Numbered from the stretch's first letter, positions 1 to 9,215 are shown. The stretch: DNA of 64,000 nt from Halpernia sp048269545 (GCF_048269545.1 NZ_JBLXIJ010000003.1:62001-126000); one strand, 5' to 3'. Translations and numbers: made by a program. The notes: generated by a model from the sequence alone, not told the origin.

Positions 1-2293
1 CTTTGCTCATTTCCAATTGCACCATTTCATAATTTGCGAAATAAACTTTGCCCGAAGTTTTCGGTTCTGGGTAAATTTTTGGTTCAAGAATTTTATATAA
101 TTCCGGTTTTATAAACGGTTCTGCAAACTGCAAAAACTGTGTTAAATTTTTTCCATAAAAGAAAATTTGATACGGAAAACTGAAGATTTTTTTAATTTTA
201 TCTGTCAAACTTTTTACATCAATACTTTTTAATTCTTTCTCCGAAATTAAATCGCGTTTTCGAGAATTTTTTCCAAATTTTGCGTAATCAACCAAAGCAG
301 AAAAAATTCTGTTTTTATCTTTTTTCGCTGCTTCTCTACTTTCTAAAATTGTATTTACAAACTCTAAATAAACATTTTGCTCCGGTTTTACAGTTGTCAT
401 CAAATGATGCAAAAGCGCCATTCCTTTGGAAATATTTTCTTCTAAACCAATGAGAGAAATTCGCAATTCATTGTGTGTTGTTTTAAAATCATTAGAAATT
501 CCCAGTTTATAAAACTCTTGATTAAGCTGATCAGCTGAAAAATTGGCAGTTCCAAAATACTGCAAAACTTGCATCGCTAAACCCAATTCTTTATCATTAT
601 CGCTTCCAAAAGGAAATATATAATGAACTTGCGCCAAATTATTTTCCTTATTTTTTACAAAGCTGATTTTCTTTTCCCGCAAAATTGTAGATTCAATTTC
701 TTTTTGGTAATCAATAAAGACAGGTTTTATCGGAAGTGTTTTTTGTGCTAAAATTCGTTTTAAAAAATCAGATTTTACATCTCTATTGATTTTTATTGGT
801 GTTATTCCTGGATTATCAACTCGAATTAAATCTTCATTTTCGGCTTTTTCTTTGTAAACTACAACATAATTTTCTTTAAAAAAATCATTTGCAAAAACCA
901 CAATTTCTTCTTTTGTGATGCTTTCGTATTCCGACATTTCTTGCAATTCTTCCTGCCAAGTTCTGTTTTTTATATAAGTGTCGTAAAGATTACATGCTAA
1001 ACCATCTGCAGTTTCTAAGGCTTTTAAACGCTGTAATTTAAAGTCATTGAAAATCGCTTCCAGAAGCCAATCTTCAAATTCTCCTTTTTTAATTAAATTA
1101 ATTTGCTCCAAAAGCATTGCAATTCCTTCCTCTAAACTTTGCTCTTCTTTCGGAACAATTACGGCAGAAAAATAGCCGTAATTTTTAAAACCTGTTGAAA
1201 AAGCTTGAGCAAAAAGTGCTTTTTGGGCTTGATTAATATTTAAATCCAAAAGTCCAGCTTCTCCTCTATTTGTTAAAATATTAGCGCAAATATCTGCCAA
1301 TTGGGATTCTCTTGAACCATAACTGTCAGTTCTCCACGCAATTTGAGCACGAGCAATTGTAGGAGATTTTACGACTTTTTTAGAAATTTTGGTTAAAGGT
1401 TTTTCAAGTATTTTTTCCTTTAAAGGCAATTCTTTCGGTTTTAATTTACCAAAATATTTGTCAACTAATTTTATGGTTTCCTTAAATTCAAAATCACCTA
1501 CCAAAACTAAAGCATAATTATTCGGCACGTAAAAATCCTCAAAATATTGATGAATAGCTTTCATAGAAGGATTTTTCAAATGTTCTGCTTTTCCCAAAGT
1601 GGTTTGTTGCCCGTTTGGATGTGTAGGAAAAAGCAATTCCATCAAAGCATAGTTAGTAATTCTGCCGTCATTATCTTGCGCTCGATTAAATTCTTCATAC
1701 ACAGATTCCAATTCAGTATGAAATAATCTTAAAGTCAATTCAGAAAAACGTTCCTTTTCAATTTCCAACCATTTTTCCAGTTCGTTATTTGGAATATTAT
1801 TTTTGTAAACCGTTTCATCTAACCAAGTATGAGCATTTGTTCCAGTTGCACCGAGTGAAGAAATCGCTTTGTCATATTCATTTGCGATGGCAAATTCACT
1901 CGCTTTTTGCGAAACTTCATCTATTTTTTTATAAATTTCTTTCTTTTTTTGTATGTCTTTTTCAGATTTATGAGCTTCATATAATTCAGAAATTTGGTCT
2001 AAATATTTTTTTTCTTCTCGCCAATTTAAAGTTCCAAGCTTTGAAGTTCCTTTAAACATCATGTGTTCTAAATAATGGGCTAAACCTGTGTTGTCTTTTG
2101 GATCATTATTACTTCCCGTTTTTACCGGGATATAAGTTTGAATTTTTGGCGCATCAAAATTTTGAGCTAAAAAAACTTGTAAGCCATTTTTTAAAGTATA
2201 AATTCTAACTTTATTAGGGTCGTTTTCGAAAGTTTTATAAGTAAAACCGTTTTCGTCGGTCGTAGAAATTTCAGGAAATTGCGTGGAAATCAT
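1..2293 (-). CDS. M16 family zinc metallopeptidase, C-terminus cut by window edge
   Basis: Reading the minus strand from an ATG at 2293 gives about 764 residues with no stop before the left edge, so the C-terminal part lies outside. The inverted zinc motif HYLEH (residues 73-77) is followed by MMFKGT, typical of insulinase/pitrilysin peptidases. The third zinc ligand is probably in ELESVYEE near residues 194-201, unusually far downstream because a Lys/Glu-rich segment (about 88-140) is inserted. The second, inactive M16 half follows in the remainder. No signal peptide is visible at this start, so I cannot place the enzyme in the cell. The family degrades peptides; the substrate is unknown. 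The family call is firm, the exact start less so. Confidence 0.9.
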   Translation of the reverse strand, partial: MISTQFPEISTTDENGFTYKTFENDPNKVRIYTLKNGLQVFLAQNFDAPKIQTYIPVKTGSNNDPKDNTGLAHYLEHMMFKGTSKLGTLNWREEKKYLDQISELYEAHKSEKDIQKKKEIYKKIDEVSQKASEFAIANEYDKAISSLGATGTNAHTWLDETVYKNNIPNNELEKWLEIEKERFSELTLRLFHTELESVYEEFNRAQDNDGRITNYALMELLFPTHPNGQQTTLGKAEHLKNPSMKAIHQYFEDFYVPNNYALVLVGDFEFKETIKLVDKYFGKLKPKELPLKEKILEKPLTKISKKVVKSPTIARAQIAWRTDSYGSRESQLADICANILTNRGEAGLLDLNINQAQKALFAQAFSTGFKNYGYFSAVIVPKEEQSLEEGIAMLLEQINLIKKGEFEDWLLEAIFNDFKLQRLKALETADGLACNLYDTYIKNRTWQEELQEMSEYESITKEEIVVFANDFFKENYVVVYKEKAENEDLIRVDNPGITPIKINRDVKSDFLKRILAQKTLPIKPVFIDYQKEIESTILREKKISFVKNKENNLAQVHYIFPFGSDNDKELGLAMQVLQYFGTANFSADQLNQEFYKLGISNDFKTTHNELRISLIGLEENISKGMALLHHLMTTVKPEQNVYLEFVNTILESREAAKKDKNRIFSALVDYAKFGKNSRKRDLISEKELKSIDVKSLTDKIKKIFSFPYQIFFYGKNLTQFLQFAEPFIKPELYKILEPKIYPEPKTSGKVYFANYEMVQLEMSK

Positions 2294-2408
2294 TTAGTAG
2301 AAAAATTAATTTTAATAGAATTTTACTTAAAATTCCATCTTGCGAAAATACAGAATTCAGAAATGTTTTCTCATTTCTTTTCATTCTAATTTTAAGAAAA
2401 ATCCGTAA

Positions 2409-2717
2409 TTATTTTTTAGCTAAACGTTCTTTTTTTGGAACTGAATTTAAAATTGTATAAACAGAATCATTTCTAATTCTCCCTTTTAAGGCAGAATATT
2501 TGGAACTATCTTTTGGTTTTGAATTTGGCATAATCATTAAAGGAGTTTTTGTCTTATTTAACTGATTTAATAACAATTTGCTTTTGGATAATTGAATTGT
2601 ATCATTTTGTGGTATAATTTCAATTTTAGTTAATGGAATAGTTTCGGAAGTTTTTTCCTGTGCAAAAGTCATTAAAGAAATCAAAGTAAATACTGCAATT
2701 AACCTAAATTTAAACAT
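2409..2717 (-). CDS. small exported hypothetical protein
   Basis: I do not recognise this family. The 102-residue protein opens with a clear signal peptide (MFKFRLIAVFTLISLMTFAQ) ending at residue 20, so it is probably exported to the periplasm or outer membrane. The mature part is hydrophilic, rich in Ser, Thr, Lys and Pro, without cysteines or a recognisable domain. An upstream in-frame ATG at 2753 would put 12 extra residues before the signal peptide, so 2717 is preferred. It lies between an M16 peptidase and divergent prmA. Confidence 0.55.
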   Translation of the reverse strand: MFKFRLIAVFTLISLMTFAQEKTSETIPLTKIEIIPQNDTIQLSKSKLLLNQLNKTKTPLMIMPNSKPKDSSKYSALKGRIRNDSVYTILNSVPKKERLAKK

Positions 2718-2791
2718 ATTTCTAATTTTTAATAAAGTTATAAAAAAACTCAATAAAAGTATTAATGATTTTTTTTAAATCTCAAATACCT

Positions 2792-2799
2792 TATTTTTG
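2792..2799 (+). promoter_or_regulatory. Bacteroidetes -7 box for prmA
   Basis: TATTTTTG matches the TAnnTTTG consensus of the Bacteroidetes primary sigma factor and ends 14 bp before the ATG at 2813. It lies inside the longer open frame that begins at 2765, so it argues for the downstream start. Confidence 0.5.
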
Positions 2800-2812
2800 C
2801 AAAAATTATTTT

Positions 2813-3640
2813 ATGCAAAACTATTTAGAATTTAACTTTAAAATTAAACCAGTTCAACCGTGGAGTGATATTTTGATGGCGGAATTAATTGAAATTGGTT
2901 TCGATAGTTTTACAGAAGAACATGACGGAATTTTGGCTTATATTCAAAAAGAATTTTTTAGTGAAAATGAATTAAAAACTTTGGATTTGCTTAATAATCC
3001 TGAAGTTGAAATTTTTTACACTTCCCAAGAAATGCCCAATATTAATTGGAACGAAGAATGGGAAAAAAACTTTTCGCCGATTATTGTTGAAGATAAAGTT
3101 TCGATTCGGGCAGAATTTCACGAAGCTAAAAACCTGCCTTTTGAAATTATCATTCAGCCAAAAATGTCTTTCGGAACGGGACATCACGCGACAACTTATT
3201 TGATGATTCAGCAAATGTTGGATATGGATTTTAAAGGGAAAACCGTTCTAGATATGGGTTGCGGAACTTCTGTTTTGGCGATTTTCGCAAAAATGAGTGG
3301 TGCGGCAGAAACTTTGGGAATTGATATTGATGAATGGTCTGTGGAAAACTCTATAGAAAATGCAGCGAGAAATAATGTTGACTTCAAAGTTGAATTAGGA
3401 ACTGCAGATAATTTAGGAAAAGAAAGTTTTGATATTATTTTAGCCAATATCAACCGAAATATTTTGATTTCCGATATTCCAATTTATGTAAAAAACTTGA
3501 ATGAAAACGGTGAACTTTTGCTTTCCGGTTTGTGTTTCTTTGATGTGGACGATATTTTGGAAGTTTGTAATGCTGAAAATTTAAAACTAACGAAGAAAAT
3601 TCAGCGGGAAGAATGGGTTTCTTTACTGCTTGAGAAATAA
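2813..3640 (+). CDS. prmA: ribosomal protein L11 methyltransferase
   Basis: SAM-dependent methyltransferase expected to methylate ribosomal protein L11 in the cytoplasm. The 275-residue product has the N-terminal PrmA domain, then the class I motif VLDMGCGTSVLAIFAKMSGA, with GID at strand 2 and an ANINRN segment, the family version of the catalytic NPP-type loop. The phrase MSFGTGHHATT just before motif I is diagnostic for PrmA. The open frame extends 16 codons upstream to 2765, but a promoter -7 box lies within that extension and family members start at the equivalent of MQNYLEF, so 2813 is chosen. The gene stands alone, divergent from the small exported protein and convergent with murI. Confidence 0.93.
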   Translation: MQNYLEFNFKIKPVQPWSDILMAELIEIGFDSFTEEHDGILAYIQKEFFSENELKTLDLLNNPEVEIFYTSQEMPNINWNEEWEKNFSPIIVEDKVSIRAEFHEAKNLPFEIIIQPKMSFGTGHHATTYLMIQQMLDMDFKGKTVLDMGCGTSVLAIFAKMSGAAETLGIDIDEWSVENSIENAARNNVDFKVELGTADNLGKESFDIILANINRNILISDIPIYVKNLNENGELLLSGLCFFDVDDILEVCNAENLKLTKKIQREEWVSLLLEK

Positions 3641-3650
3641 TTTCTTTTTT

Positions 3651-3795
3651 ACCACAAAGTCACAAAGGATTAATTCCAAAATTATTCTTACAGTTCATAA
3701 AGGAGAAAATCTGAAGATTTTCAGAAAATTTGCGTACTTACTACAAGAAAAAAATTATACATTTTTAAAAAATTAAAACTTTGTGACTTTGTGGT
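3651..3795. repeat. 145-bp element with perfect 17-bp terminal inverted repeats
   Basis: ACCACAAAGTCACAAAG at 3651-3667 and its exact reverse complement at 3779-3795 enclose 111 bp of AT-rich DNA without a gene. The arms themselves contain CACAAAG twice. It fills the spacer between convergent prmA and murI. It may be a miniature inverted-repeat element or a dispersed palindromic repeat; no target duplication is obvious. Confidence 0.6.
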
Positions 3796-3851
3796 TTTAT
3801 TTAATTGGTCTTAGATTGATTATGTTCATCGTTTTGAACAATGAATGAAGT

Positions 3852-4682
3852 TTACAAAACCTGCAACTTCAATTCTATAGATTTCCCAAAGAATTTTTTA
3901 GAAATTTTTTCAAAGTTTTTGGTGAGATCCGAAAGATAAAAATCATAACTTGCTTCTGGATTTTGCTCATTTAGCAAGTGTCGTTTTTCCAAAGAATGTC
4001 TTACTTGATTTGCCACGATATTCGGTGAATCTATTACTCTCACACGATTTCCATAATATTGGCGGATTTCATCAATCAACAAGGGATAATGCGTACAACC
4101 CAAAATTAAAGTTTCAATATTTTTTAATTTTTGATTGCTCAAATAATGGTAAATAATGGAATGTGTAATCGCGTGATTCTTAAAACCTTCTTCTATCGCG
4201 GGAACCAGAAGTGGTGTCGCCAATTCATCTACTTTAATAAATTTATTATGTTTTCTGATACTTTTGCGGTAAAGTCCAGAATTTATGGTTGCTTTTGTTG
4301 CAATAACTCCGACATTTGTGTGAATTTCAAAAGCGACTTTTTCCGCTACAGGATTTATAACATCAAACACCAAAGCTTGGTTTTGTACCAATTCTAAAAC
4401 TTCTTTTAAGGCATTTGCTGTCGCAGAATTACACGCAATTACAATCGCTTTACAATTTTTTTCCAATAAAAATTGTGCAATTTTTACGGAATATCCTATG
4501 ATTGCATCTTTGGATTTATCACCGTAAGGTAAATGTTTTGTATCACCGAAATAAATCAGATTTTCGTGTGGCATTAAGCGTTTTATCTCTTTTGCAACGG
4601 TTAATCCACCGACGCCCGAATCAAAAATACCGATGGGTTGTGAGGCGGAAAGATGAGTGAAGTTTTCTTTTTGTGTTTTCAA
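3852..4682 (-). CDS. murI: glutamate racemase
   Basis: Interconverts L- and D-glutamate to supply D-Glu for peptidoglycan. The 276-residue protein shows GIFDSGVGGLTVAKE near the start with Asp21, and the two catalytic cysteines in their usual contexts: Cys84 in ACNSATAN and Cys196 in LGCTHYPLL. Length is normal for the family after a 15-residue N-terminal extension. A -7 box sits 20 bp upstream. The gene is monocistronic by appearance, with hemW more than 120 bp away. There is no sign of degeneration. Confidence 0.95.
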   Translation of the reverse strand: MKTQKENFTHLSASQPIGIFDSGVGGLTVAKEIKRLMPHENLIYFGDTKHLPYGDKSKDAIIGYSVKIAQFLLEKNCKAIVIACNSATANALKEVLELVQNQALVFDVINPVAEKVAFEIHTNVGVIATKATINSGLYRKSIRKHNKFIKVDELATPLLVPAIEEGFKNHAITHSIIYHYLSNQKLKNIETLILGCTHYPLLIDEIRQYYGNRVRVIDSPNIVANQVRHSLEKRHLLNEQNPEASYDFYLSDLTKNFEKISKKFFGKSIELKLQVL

Positions 4683-4701
4683 AAGTTTGAAATTGAATAG
4701 A

Positions 4702-4709
4702 CAAATTTA
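4702..4709 (-). promoter_or_regulatory. -7 box for murI
   Basis: TAAATTTG on the minus strand matches TAnnTTTG and lies 19 bp upstream of the murI ATG. Confidence 0.45.
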
Positions 4710-4808
4710 ATGAATTTTTAGAAACTATTTTATGGATTTTTCTTAACACAAATAGCAGTAATATTCTTTAATTAAAAACACAAATGACACAAATTTGAAA
4801 TCTTGAAT

Positions 4809-5933
4809 CTAAACCAGAAATAAATCGCTTGCAATTCCATCTGCGAGGAACCAATGTTTTTCTGGGATTTTTAAATAATTATTATCTAAAATTAGAAATC
4901 CATCATTTAATTTTTGCTGAATTGTAGTTTGTGATTTTTCTAAAAATTCTTCGGTAAATTTCTCTTTTAATTTTAAAAAATCTACTCCTAAACTTGTTCT
5001 TAAACCAATCATCAACATTTCATTAAACTGTTCTTTTTCACTTAAAATTTCTGTTTCTAATGCTAATTTATTTTGTGAAATTTCTTGAATATATTTCTGA
5101 TTATTTGCTACATTCCAACTTCTTTTGTTATTTCCGTTATACGAATGTGCGGATGGACCGATTCCAAGATATTCATTATAATTCCAATACGCGGAATTGT
5201 GTTTGGAATGAAAACCGGGTTTTGCAAAATTGGAAATTTCGTAATGTTGAAAGCCATTTTCCTTTAAAAAACCGGACATAAAATAAAATTCTTCATTTTG
5301 TTCAGATTCATTTGGTTCAGAAATTTTATTAGTTAAAACCCATTGATGTAGCGCGGTTTTTGGTTCAACCGTTAAAGCATAAGACGAAATATGCGGAACT
5401 TCTAACTCAATTGTTTTTTGAAGATTTTGCTTCCAAATTTCCATATTTGAAGTTGGCGAACCATAAATTAAATCGATGCTTAAATTTTCAAAACCAAAAT
5501 CTTGCGCTCGTTTGATGGAACTTTCTGCTTCGGCTGAATTGTGCGCGCGATTCATCATTTTTAAATCGGGTTCGTAAAAAGATTGTGTTCCGATTGATAA
5601 ACGATTAAACTCTGTTTTAGATAATTCTTTTAAAAAATTTTGACTTAAATCATCTGGATTTGCTTCTAAAGTTATTTCAATATTTTCATCAAAAGTGTAA
5701 TGTTTTAAAACTTCATCTATTAAAAATTTTAAATCATCTACTTTTAATAAAGATGGTGTTCCACCGCCGAAATACAAAGATTTTAAGGTTTTATTTTCTA
5801 ATTCATTTTGGCGCATTTTTATTTCTTTTGCCATCGCAGAAATCATTTCATTTTTTAAATTTAATGAAGTAGAAAAATGGAAATTGCAATAGCTGCATTT
5901 TTGTTTGCAGAAAGGAATGTGGAGGTAAATCAA
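4809..5933 (-). CDS. hemW: radical SAM protein HemW
   Basis: Radical SAM enzyme of the HemN/HemW family, thought to be a heme chaperone rather than a coproporphyrinogen oxidase. The 374-residue sequence begins MIYLHIPFCKQKCSYCNF, with the 4Fe-4S cysteines Cys9, Cys13 and Cys16. The residue after the cluster is Asn, not the extra Cys seen in true HemN, which favours HemW. LYFGGGTPSLL follows, the SAM-binding glycine-rich segment, and a YNEYLGIGPSAHSY stretch typical of the C-terminal half. It is older annotated as oxygen-independent coproporphyrinogen III oxidase. The gene stands between murI and the PorP-like gene, same strand, with gaps too large to prove an operon. Confidence 0.92.
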   Translation of the reverse strand: MIYLHIPFCKQKCSYCNFHFSTSLNLKNEMISAMAKEIKMRQNELENKTLKSLYFGGGTPSLLKVDDLKFLIDEVLKHYTFDENIEITLEANPDDLSQNFLKELSKTEFNRLSIGTQSFYEPDLKMMNRAHNSAEAESSIKRAQDFGFENLSIDLIYGSPTSNMEIWKQNLQKTIELEVPHISSYALTVEPKTALHQWVLTNKISEPNESEQNEEFYFMSGFLKENGFQHYEISNFAKPGFHSKHNSAYWNYNEYLGIGPSAHSYNGNNKRSWNVANNQKYIQEISQNKLALETEILSEKEQFNEMLMIGLRTSLGVDFLKLKEKFTEEFLEKSQTTIQQKLNDGFLILDNNYLKIPEKHWFLADGIASDLFLV

Positions 5934-6005
5934 GGATTTAGGTTGTAGATTTTAGAAAAAATTATAGAAATATTGAATAAATTAAATGTTTTTCAGCGTT
6001 CACTT

Positions 6006-6087
6006 GCAGCCCGACTTGAGCGGAAATCCTTTTGTGAGGAGGAACGACGAACAAAAGATTGGGAGCGGAAGGCGGAAAAAGCTGCCC
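6006..6087 (+). repeat. GC-richer structured element, copy A
   Basis: An 80-bp stretch much richer in G+C than its surroundings. The plus strand reads AGCCCGACTTGAGCGG, then ATCCTTTTGT, a short loop, ACAAAAGATT, then GGGAGCGGAAGGCGG and GCTGC pairing with the opening GCAGC. It shares its layout and conserved blocks with the element at 26917-26995. It lies just downstream of the PorP-like gene, on the opposite strand. It may be a copy of the Rfam Flavo-1 RNA motif. Confidence 0.5.
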
Positions 6088-6096
6088 AAAAAAAAT

Positions 6097-7047
6097 CTAT
6101 CGGTATCTGTAACCTCGACTGTTTATAAAATTATCAAAATTATAACCAATACTCAACATAAAACTGTTTCCGCCGTAAGATTGAATATCGGACATTCCCA
6201 TATTATAAGTCGCGCCAAAAGTAAATTTATTAATTTTCGCTTTTATAATCGGAGATAAACTGAGTTGTTGACTTCCAACATTATCATTCGCAGTACGGAA
6301 ACTAACGCCAGCTGCAAAAAGATTGGTGTCATTATAAACTTTAGCTAAAATATTAAAATCAACCAATTTAGAAGAATTGGTATTTAAGTTAACCAAAACC
6401 GAAGGTTCTAAAGAAAATCCTTCTGTAAGAATATAATTATAACCCAGATTTAAAATATATTTTGTTGGCGACGGTTCTATTCCGTTTACAACTGGAATAT
6501 CGTTTGTTAAAGGAATATCTACAATTGAAGCGCCTGCAAAGAAATTTTTGTAAGTTGCTTGTAAACCAAGATTTGCGTAAACTATGAAAATATTATTATT
6601 TCCTTCATAAAGCAAAGGGTCATTTGGGTCTTGCGGATTTAAAGCGCCATAGTCAAAACTCATGTTATAAAAGTTAACATTGGTTCCGAAAGAAAATTGG
6701 TCTTTTCTTTCACCATCATCACTTAGCGGAATAAAATAAGCGGCTCCTGCGGAAATTCCATTGGATGAAATGGGTCCATTTTGATCACGGAAAAATGAAA
6801 TTCCTGCTCCGACTCTATCAAAAACATTGGCATGAATTCCTATGGATTGTACATTTGGAGATTCTGAAAGTTTTGAAAATTGTTTTTGATAATTTCCATT
6901 GATTACCACATCATCTGTCTCACCATAATGTGCGGGATTTAATAAAAACTGTCCATCTAAAAGGTATTGTTGATAAATTGGCAAAGTTTCTTGCGCGACA
7001 GCAAAACCACTCATTAATACAACAAAAAATATATATAATTTTCTCAC
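6097..7047 (-). CDS. PorP/SprF family type IX secretion outer-membrane protein
   Basis: The 316-residue protein has a signal peptide (about residues 1-18, ending AVAQ) followed by QQYLLDGQFLLNPAHYG, the signature opening of PorP/SprF proteins, and alternating amphipathic strands to a terminal aromatic/basic YRYR, consistent with an outer-membrane beta-barrel. Family members work with the type IX secretion system and, in gliding species, with SprB-like adhesins. Many paralogues sit beside a large adhesin gene; none is next to this one, so it may be a stand-alone paralogue. A -7 box lies 26 bp upstream. Confidence 0.88.
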   Translation of the reverse strand: MRKLYIFFVVLMSGFAVAQETLPIYQQYLLDGQFLLNPAHYGETDDVVINGNYQKQFSKLSESPNVQSIGIHANVFDRVGAGISFFRDQNGPISSNGISAGAAYFIPLSDDGERKDQFSFGTNVNFYNMSFDYGALNPQDPNDPLLYEGNNNIFIVYANLGLQATYKNFFAGASIVDIPLTNDIPVVNGIEPSPTKYILNLGYNYILTEGFSLEPSVLVNLNTNSSKLVDFNILAKVYNDTNLFAAGVSFRTANDNVGSQQLSLSPIIKAKINKFTFGATYNMGMSDIQSYGGNSFMLSIGYNFDNFINSRGYRYR

Positions 7048-7072
7048 ACTCTTTTTTAAAAACTAATAACGC

Positions 7073-7080
7073 CAAATTTA
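7073..7080 (-). promoter_or_regulatory. -7 box for the PorP/SprF-like gene
   Basis: TAAATTTG on the minus strand, 25 bp upstream of the ATG at 7047, matches TAnnTTTG. Confidence 0.45.
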
Positions 7081-7097
7081 GGTAAAAAATATAAAAT

Positions 7098-8144
7098 CTA
7101 ATTGTTTTCTAAATAATTTCGCCATTTTTCTATAGCTTCTTGCATATCTTTTGGCATCGGACTTTCAAAATACATTTCTTCTTTAGTTACAGGATGTATA
7201 AAACCTAAGCTATGTGCATGCAAAGCGTGTCTGGGTAAAATTTCAAAAATGTTTTGAACGAATTTTTTATATTTTGGTAAATTAATTCCTTTTAAAATAT
7301 GATGTCCTTCATAACGCTCATCATTAAATAAAGTATGACCTATATGTTTAAAATGTGCCCTAATTTGGTGAGTTCTTCCAGTTTCCAATTTACATTCTAC
7401 CCAAGTAATGTATTTAAATCTTTCTAAAACTTTGTAATGTGTAACGGCGTGCTTTCCAAAACTTCCATCTTCGAAAGTAAACATTTGCATTCTGTTTTTT
7501 GGATGTCGACCAATATTTCCTGTAATTGTTCCTTCATCTTCAGTAAAATTTCCCCACGCAAAAGCCCAATAAAGTCTTTTAGTTGTGCGGTCAAAAAATT
7601 GTTTTGCTAAAAAACTCAAAGCATATTCATTTTTTGCAATTACGAGCAAACCGGACGTGTCTTTATCAATTCTGTGGACTAAACCAACGCGGTCTAAATC
7701 GGATTTAAAATTTTTATCTTTTTGAAAATGAAAAGCCAACGCATTAATTAAAGTTCCGTCCCAATTGCCGTGTCCTGGATGAACAACCATTCCCGCTTCT
7801 TTATCTACAACTAAAACATCATTGTCTTCATAAATAATATTTAAAGGAATATCTTGTGGAACAATTATATTTTCTCTCGGCGGATGTGCCAAAAGAACGG
7901 AAATTTCGTCTCCTGGTTTTACGCGATAATTTTGTTTTACTGCTTTTCCATTAACCCAAACATTTCCTGCGCGACAAGCTTGTGAGACTTTATTTCTGGT
8001 AGAATTTTGACGAAAAATTAACAAATATTTATCTATTCTAAGCAAGGATTGATTTGCGTCAACTTTTATATTAAAATGCTCGTAGAGACCAGAGTTTTCT
8101 TCGTCATTTTCATTATCTTCTAAACTATCGTTTTCGCTTTTCAT
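7098..8144 (-). CDS. RluA-family pseudouridine synthase, RluD type
   Basis: Isomerises uridines in 23S rRNA (RluD acts on helix 69 in E. coli). An acidic N-terminal 25 residues precede an S4 RNA-binding domain (about 30-90) and the catalytic domain, with HRIDKDTSG at 157-165 where Asp160 is the nucleophile, and GRTHQIRAHFKHIGHTL near the C-terminus. The 348-residue length fits. It lies 60 bp downstream of the PASTA gene, with a weak terminator between them, and in many Flavobacteriia this PASTA-RluD-Ddl-CoaD neighbourhood is conserved. Strict assignment to RluD rather than another RluA-family enzyme is not certain. Confidence 0.92.
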   Translation of the reverse strand: MKSENDSLEDNENDEENSGLYEHFNIKVDANQSLLRIDKYLLIFRQNSTRNKVSQACRAGNVWVNGKAVKQNYRVKPGDEISVLLAHPPRENIIVPQDIPLNIIYEDNDVLVVDKEAGMVVHPGHGNWDGTLINALAFHFQKDKNFKSDLDRVGLVHRIDKDTSGLLVIAKNEYALSFLAKQFFDRTTKRLYWAFAWGNFTEDEGTITGNIGRHPKNRMQMFTFEDGSFGKHAVTHYKVLERFKYITWVECKLETGRTHQIRAHFKHIGHTLFNDERYEGHHILKGINLPKYKKFVQNIFEILPRHALHAHSLGFIHPVTKEEMYFESPMPKDMQEAIEKWRNYLENN

Positions 8145-8157
8145 TTATATTTTTAAA

Positions 8158-8190
8158 ATAAAAAAACTTCAACAAAGTCAAAGTTTTTTT
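8158..8190 (-). terminator. weak AT-rich terminator after the PASTA gene
   Basis: AAAAAACTT at 8161-8169 pairs with AAGTTTTTT at 8181-8189. Read on the minus strand the stem is followed by T-rich DNA, so it could end PASTA-gene transcripts before the pseudouridine synthase gene. Confidence 0.4.
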
Positions 8191-8204
8191 AGTTAAATAA
8201 TTTT

Positions 8205-9215
8205 TTATTCTACTACCACTTTTTTGGCTTTTGGCTTCACCGGAGTTGGTTTTGGTGTAACTTTAGGAGCTGCAGTTGTAGTGGTTTTTTCAACTTTTGG
8301 TTTTGAATCTTGTTCCGGTTTAGGTTTCACTTCCGGTTTAGATTCATTTGGGATTTTCACCGGTTCATCGTAAACTGGCGGTACATAATCTTTGATGCGA
8401 GTGGAAGTAGTATCAATTCTAATTCTATACATAGAATTTAATTGAGAAATTTTACTTCCCAATTCTGCGGGTGTTTTTTTACTTGCCCATAAATCAATTT
8501 GCATTCCTTGATCTCGAACCGAATTACTTTCAGGATCTTGATAATAAACGATATCCGATTCGTCTCTTCCACCATCTTCATGTTCTACAAGACCAACTTC
8601 AAAAAGATTTTGTGCAATAATTGCTTTAGCTTCTTGAACTGTTAAACCGACCAAATTTGGAATTGAAATGTTTCTTTTTGGCCCTGCTCCAATAACTAAA
8701 TCAATCACGCTAAACTTAGGAAGTAAAGTTCCTGGTTTTAAAATGCTTCCATTAAGTTGCATTCTAAGAACTGCATCTGTTTGGATACTCGGTTCATAAA
8801 TTGTATCTCCCACTTTTAAACCTACAGCTTCTAAATTTCTAAAAGCTGTATTCTTATATTTATCAATAATGTCTGGAACTGTAACTGGAGCCCAAGAACG
8901 CGGATTAACAAGTAATGTCACAATTCGCCCATCTTTTACATGAGATCCTGCTGCAGGAAACATTTTTAAGATTTGAAATGGTTTATATTTAGGATTAAAT
9001 TCTGCGCTATCAACTTCATATTCTAAGCCAGTTTCATCTAAAATTTTTATTCCATCTTGTGTAGATTTATTGACTAAACTCGGTATAACGATTTCTTTAC
9101 CATGATTGGTATGAAATTCTAACCACCGAAATGTAAGCCAAACAAGTCCAGTAAAAATAAGCATAGCAAGGAGTAGATTTACTAATACTTTCCAATGGAA
9201 AAGTGATTTCAGCAT
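8205..9215 (-). CDS. membrane-anchored PASTA domain protein
   Basis: The 336-residue protein has a short cytoplasmic head, one transmembrane helix (about 10-29) and three PASTA repeats (about 38-104, 108-178 and 183-245), each opening with a V/I-P-x-L/I motif such as IVIPSLVNK, VTVPDIIDK and SIPNLVGLT. The C-terminal 60 residues are low-complexity, rich in Pro, Lys and Thr. PASTA repeats bind peptidoglycan fragments or beta-lactams in kinases and penicillin-binding proteins, but no kinase or transpeptidase domain is present here. The neighbours ddl and an rRNA modification gene suggest a cell-envelope role. A -7 box lies upstream. Confidence 0.88.
   Translation of the reverse strand: MLKSLFHWKVLVNLLLAMLIFTGLVWLTFRWLEFHTNHGKEIVIPSLVNKSTQDGIKILDETGLEYEVDSAEFNPKYKPFQILKMFPAAGSHVKDGRIVTLLVNPRSWAPVTVPDIIDKYKNTAFRNLEAVGLKVGDTIYEPSIQTDAVLRMQLNGSILKPGTLLPKFSVIDLVIGAGPKRNISIPNLVGLTVQEAKAIIAQNLFEVGLVEHEDGGRDESDIVYYQDPESNSVRDQGMQIDLWASKKTPAELGSKISQLNSMYRIRIDTTSTRIKDYVPPVYDEPVKIPNESKPEVKPKPEQDSKPKVEKTTTTAAPKVTPKPTPVKPKAKKVVVE

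Noticed and set aside
1789..2055. 88-residue plus-strand open frame
   Set aside because: It lies antisense inside the M16 peptidase gene, whose minus-strand frame is intact with the HYLEH motif.
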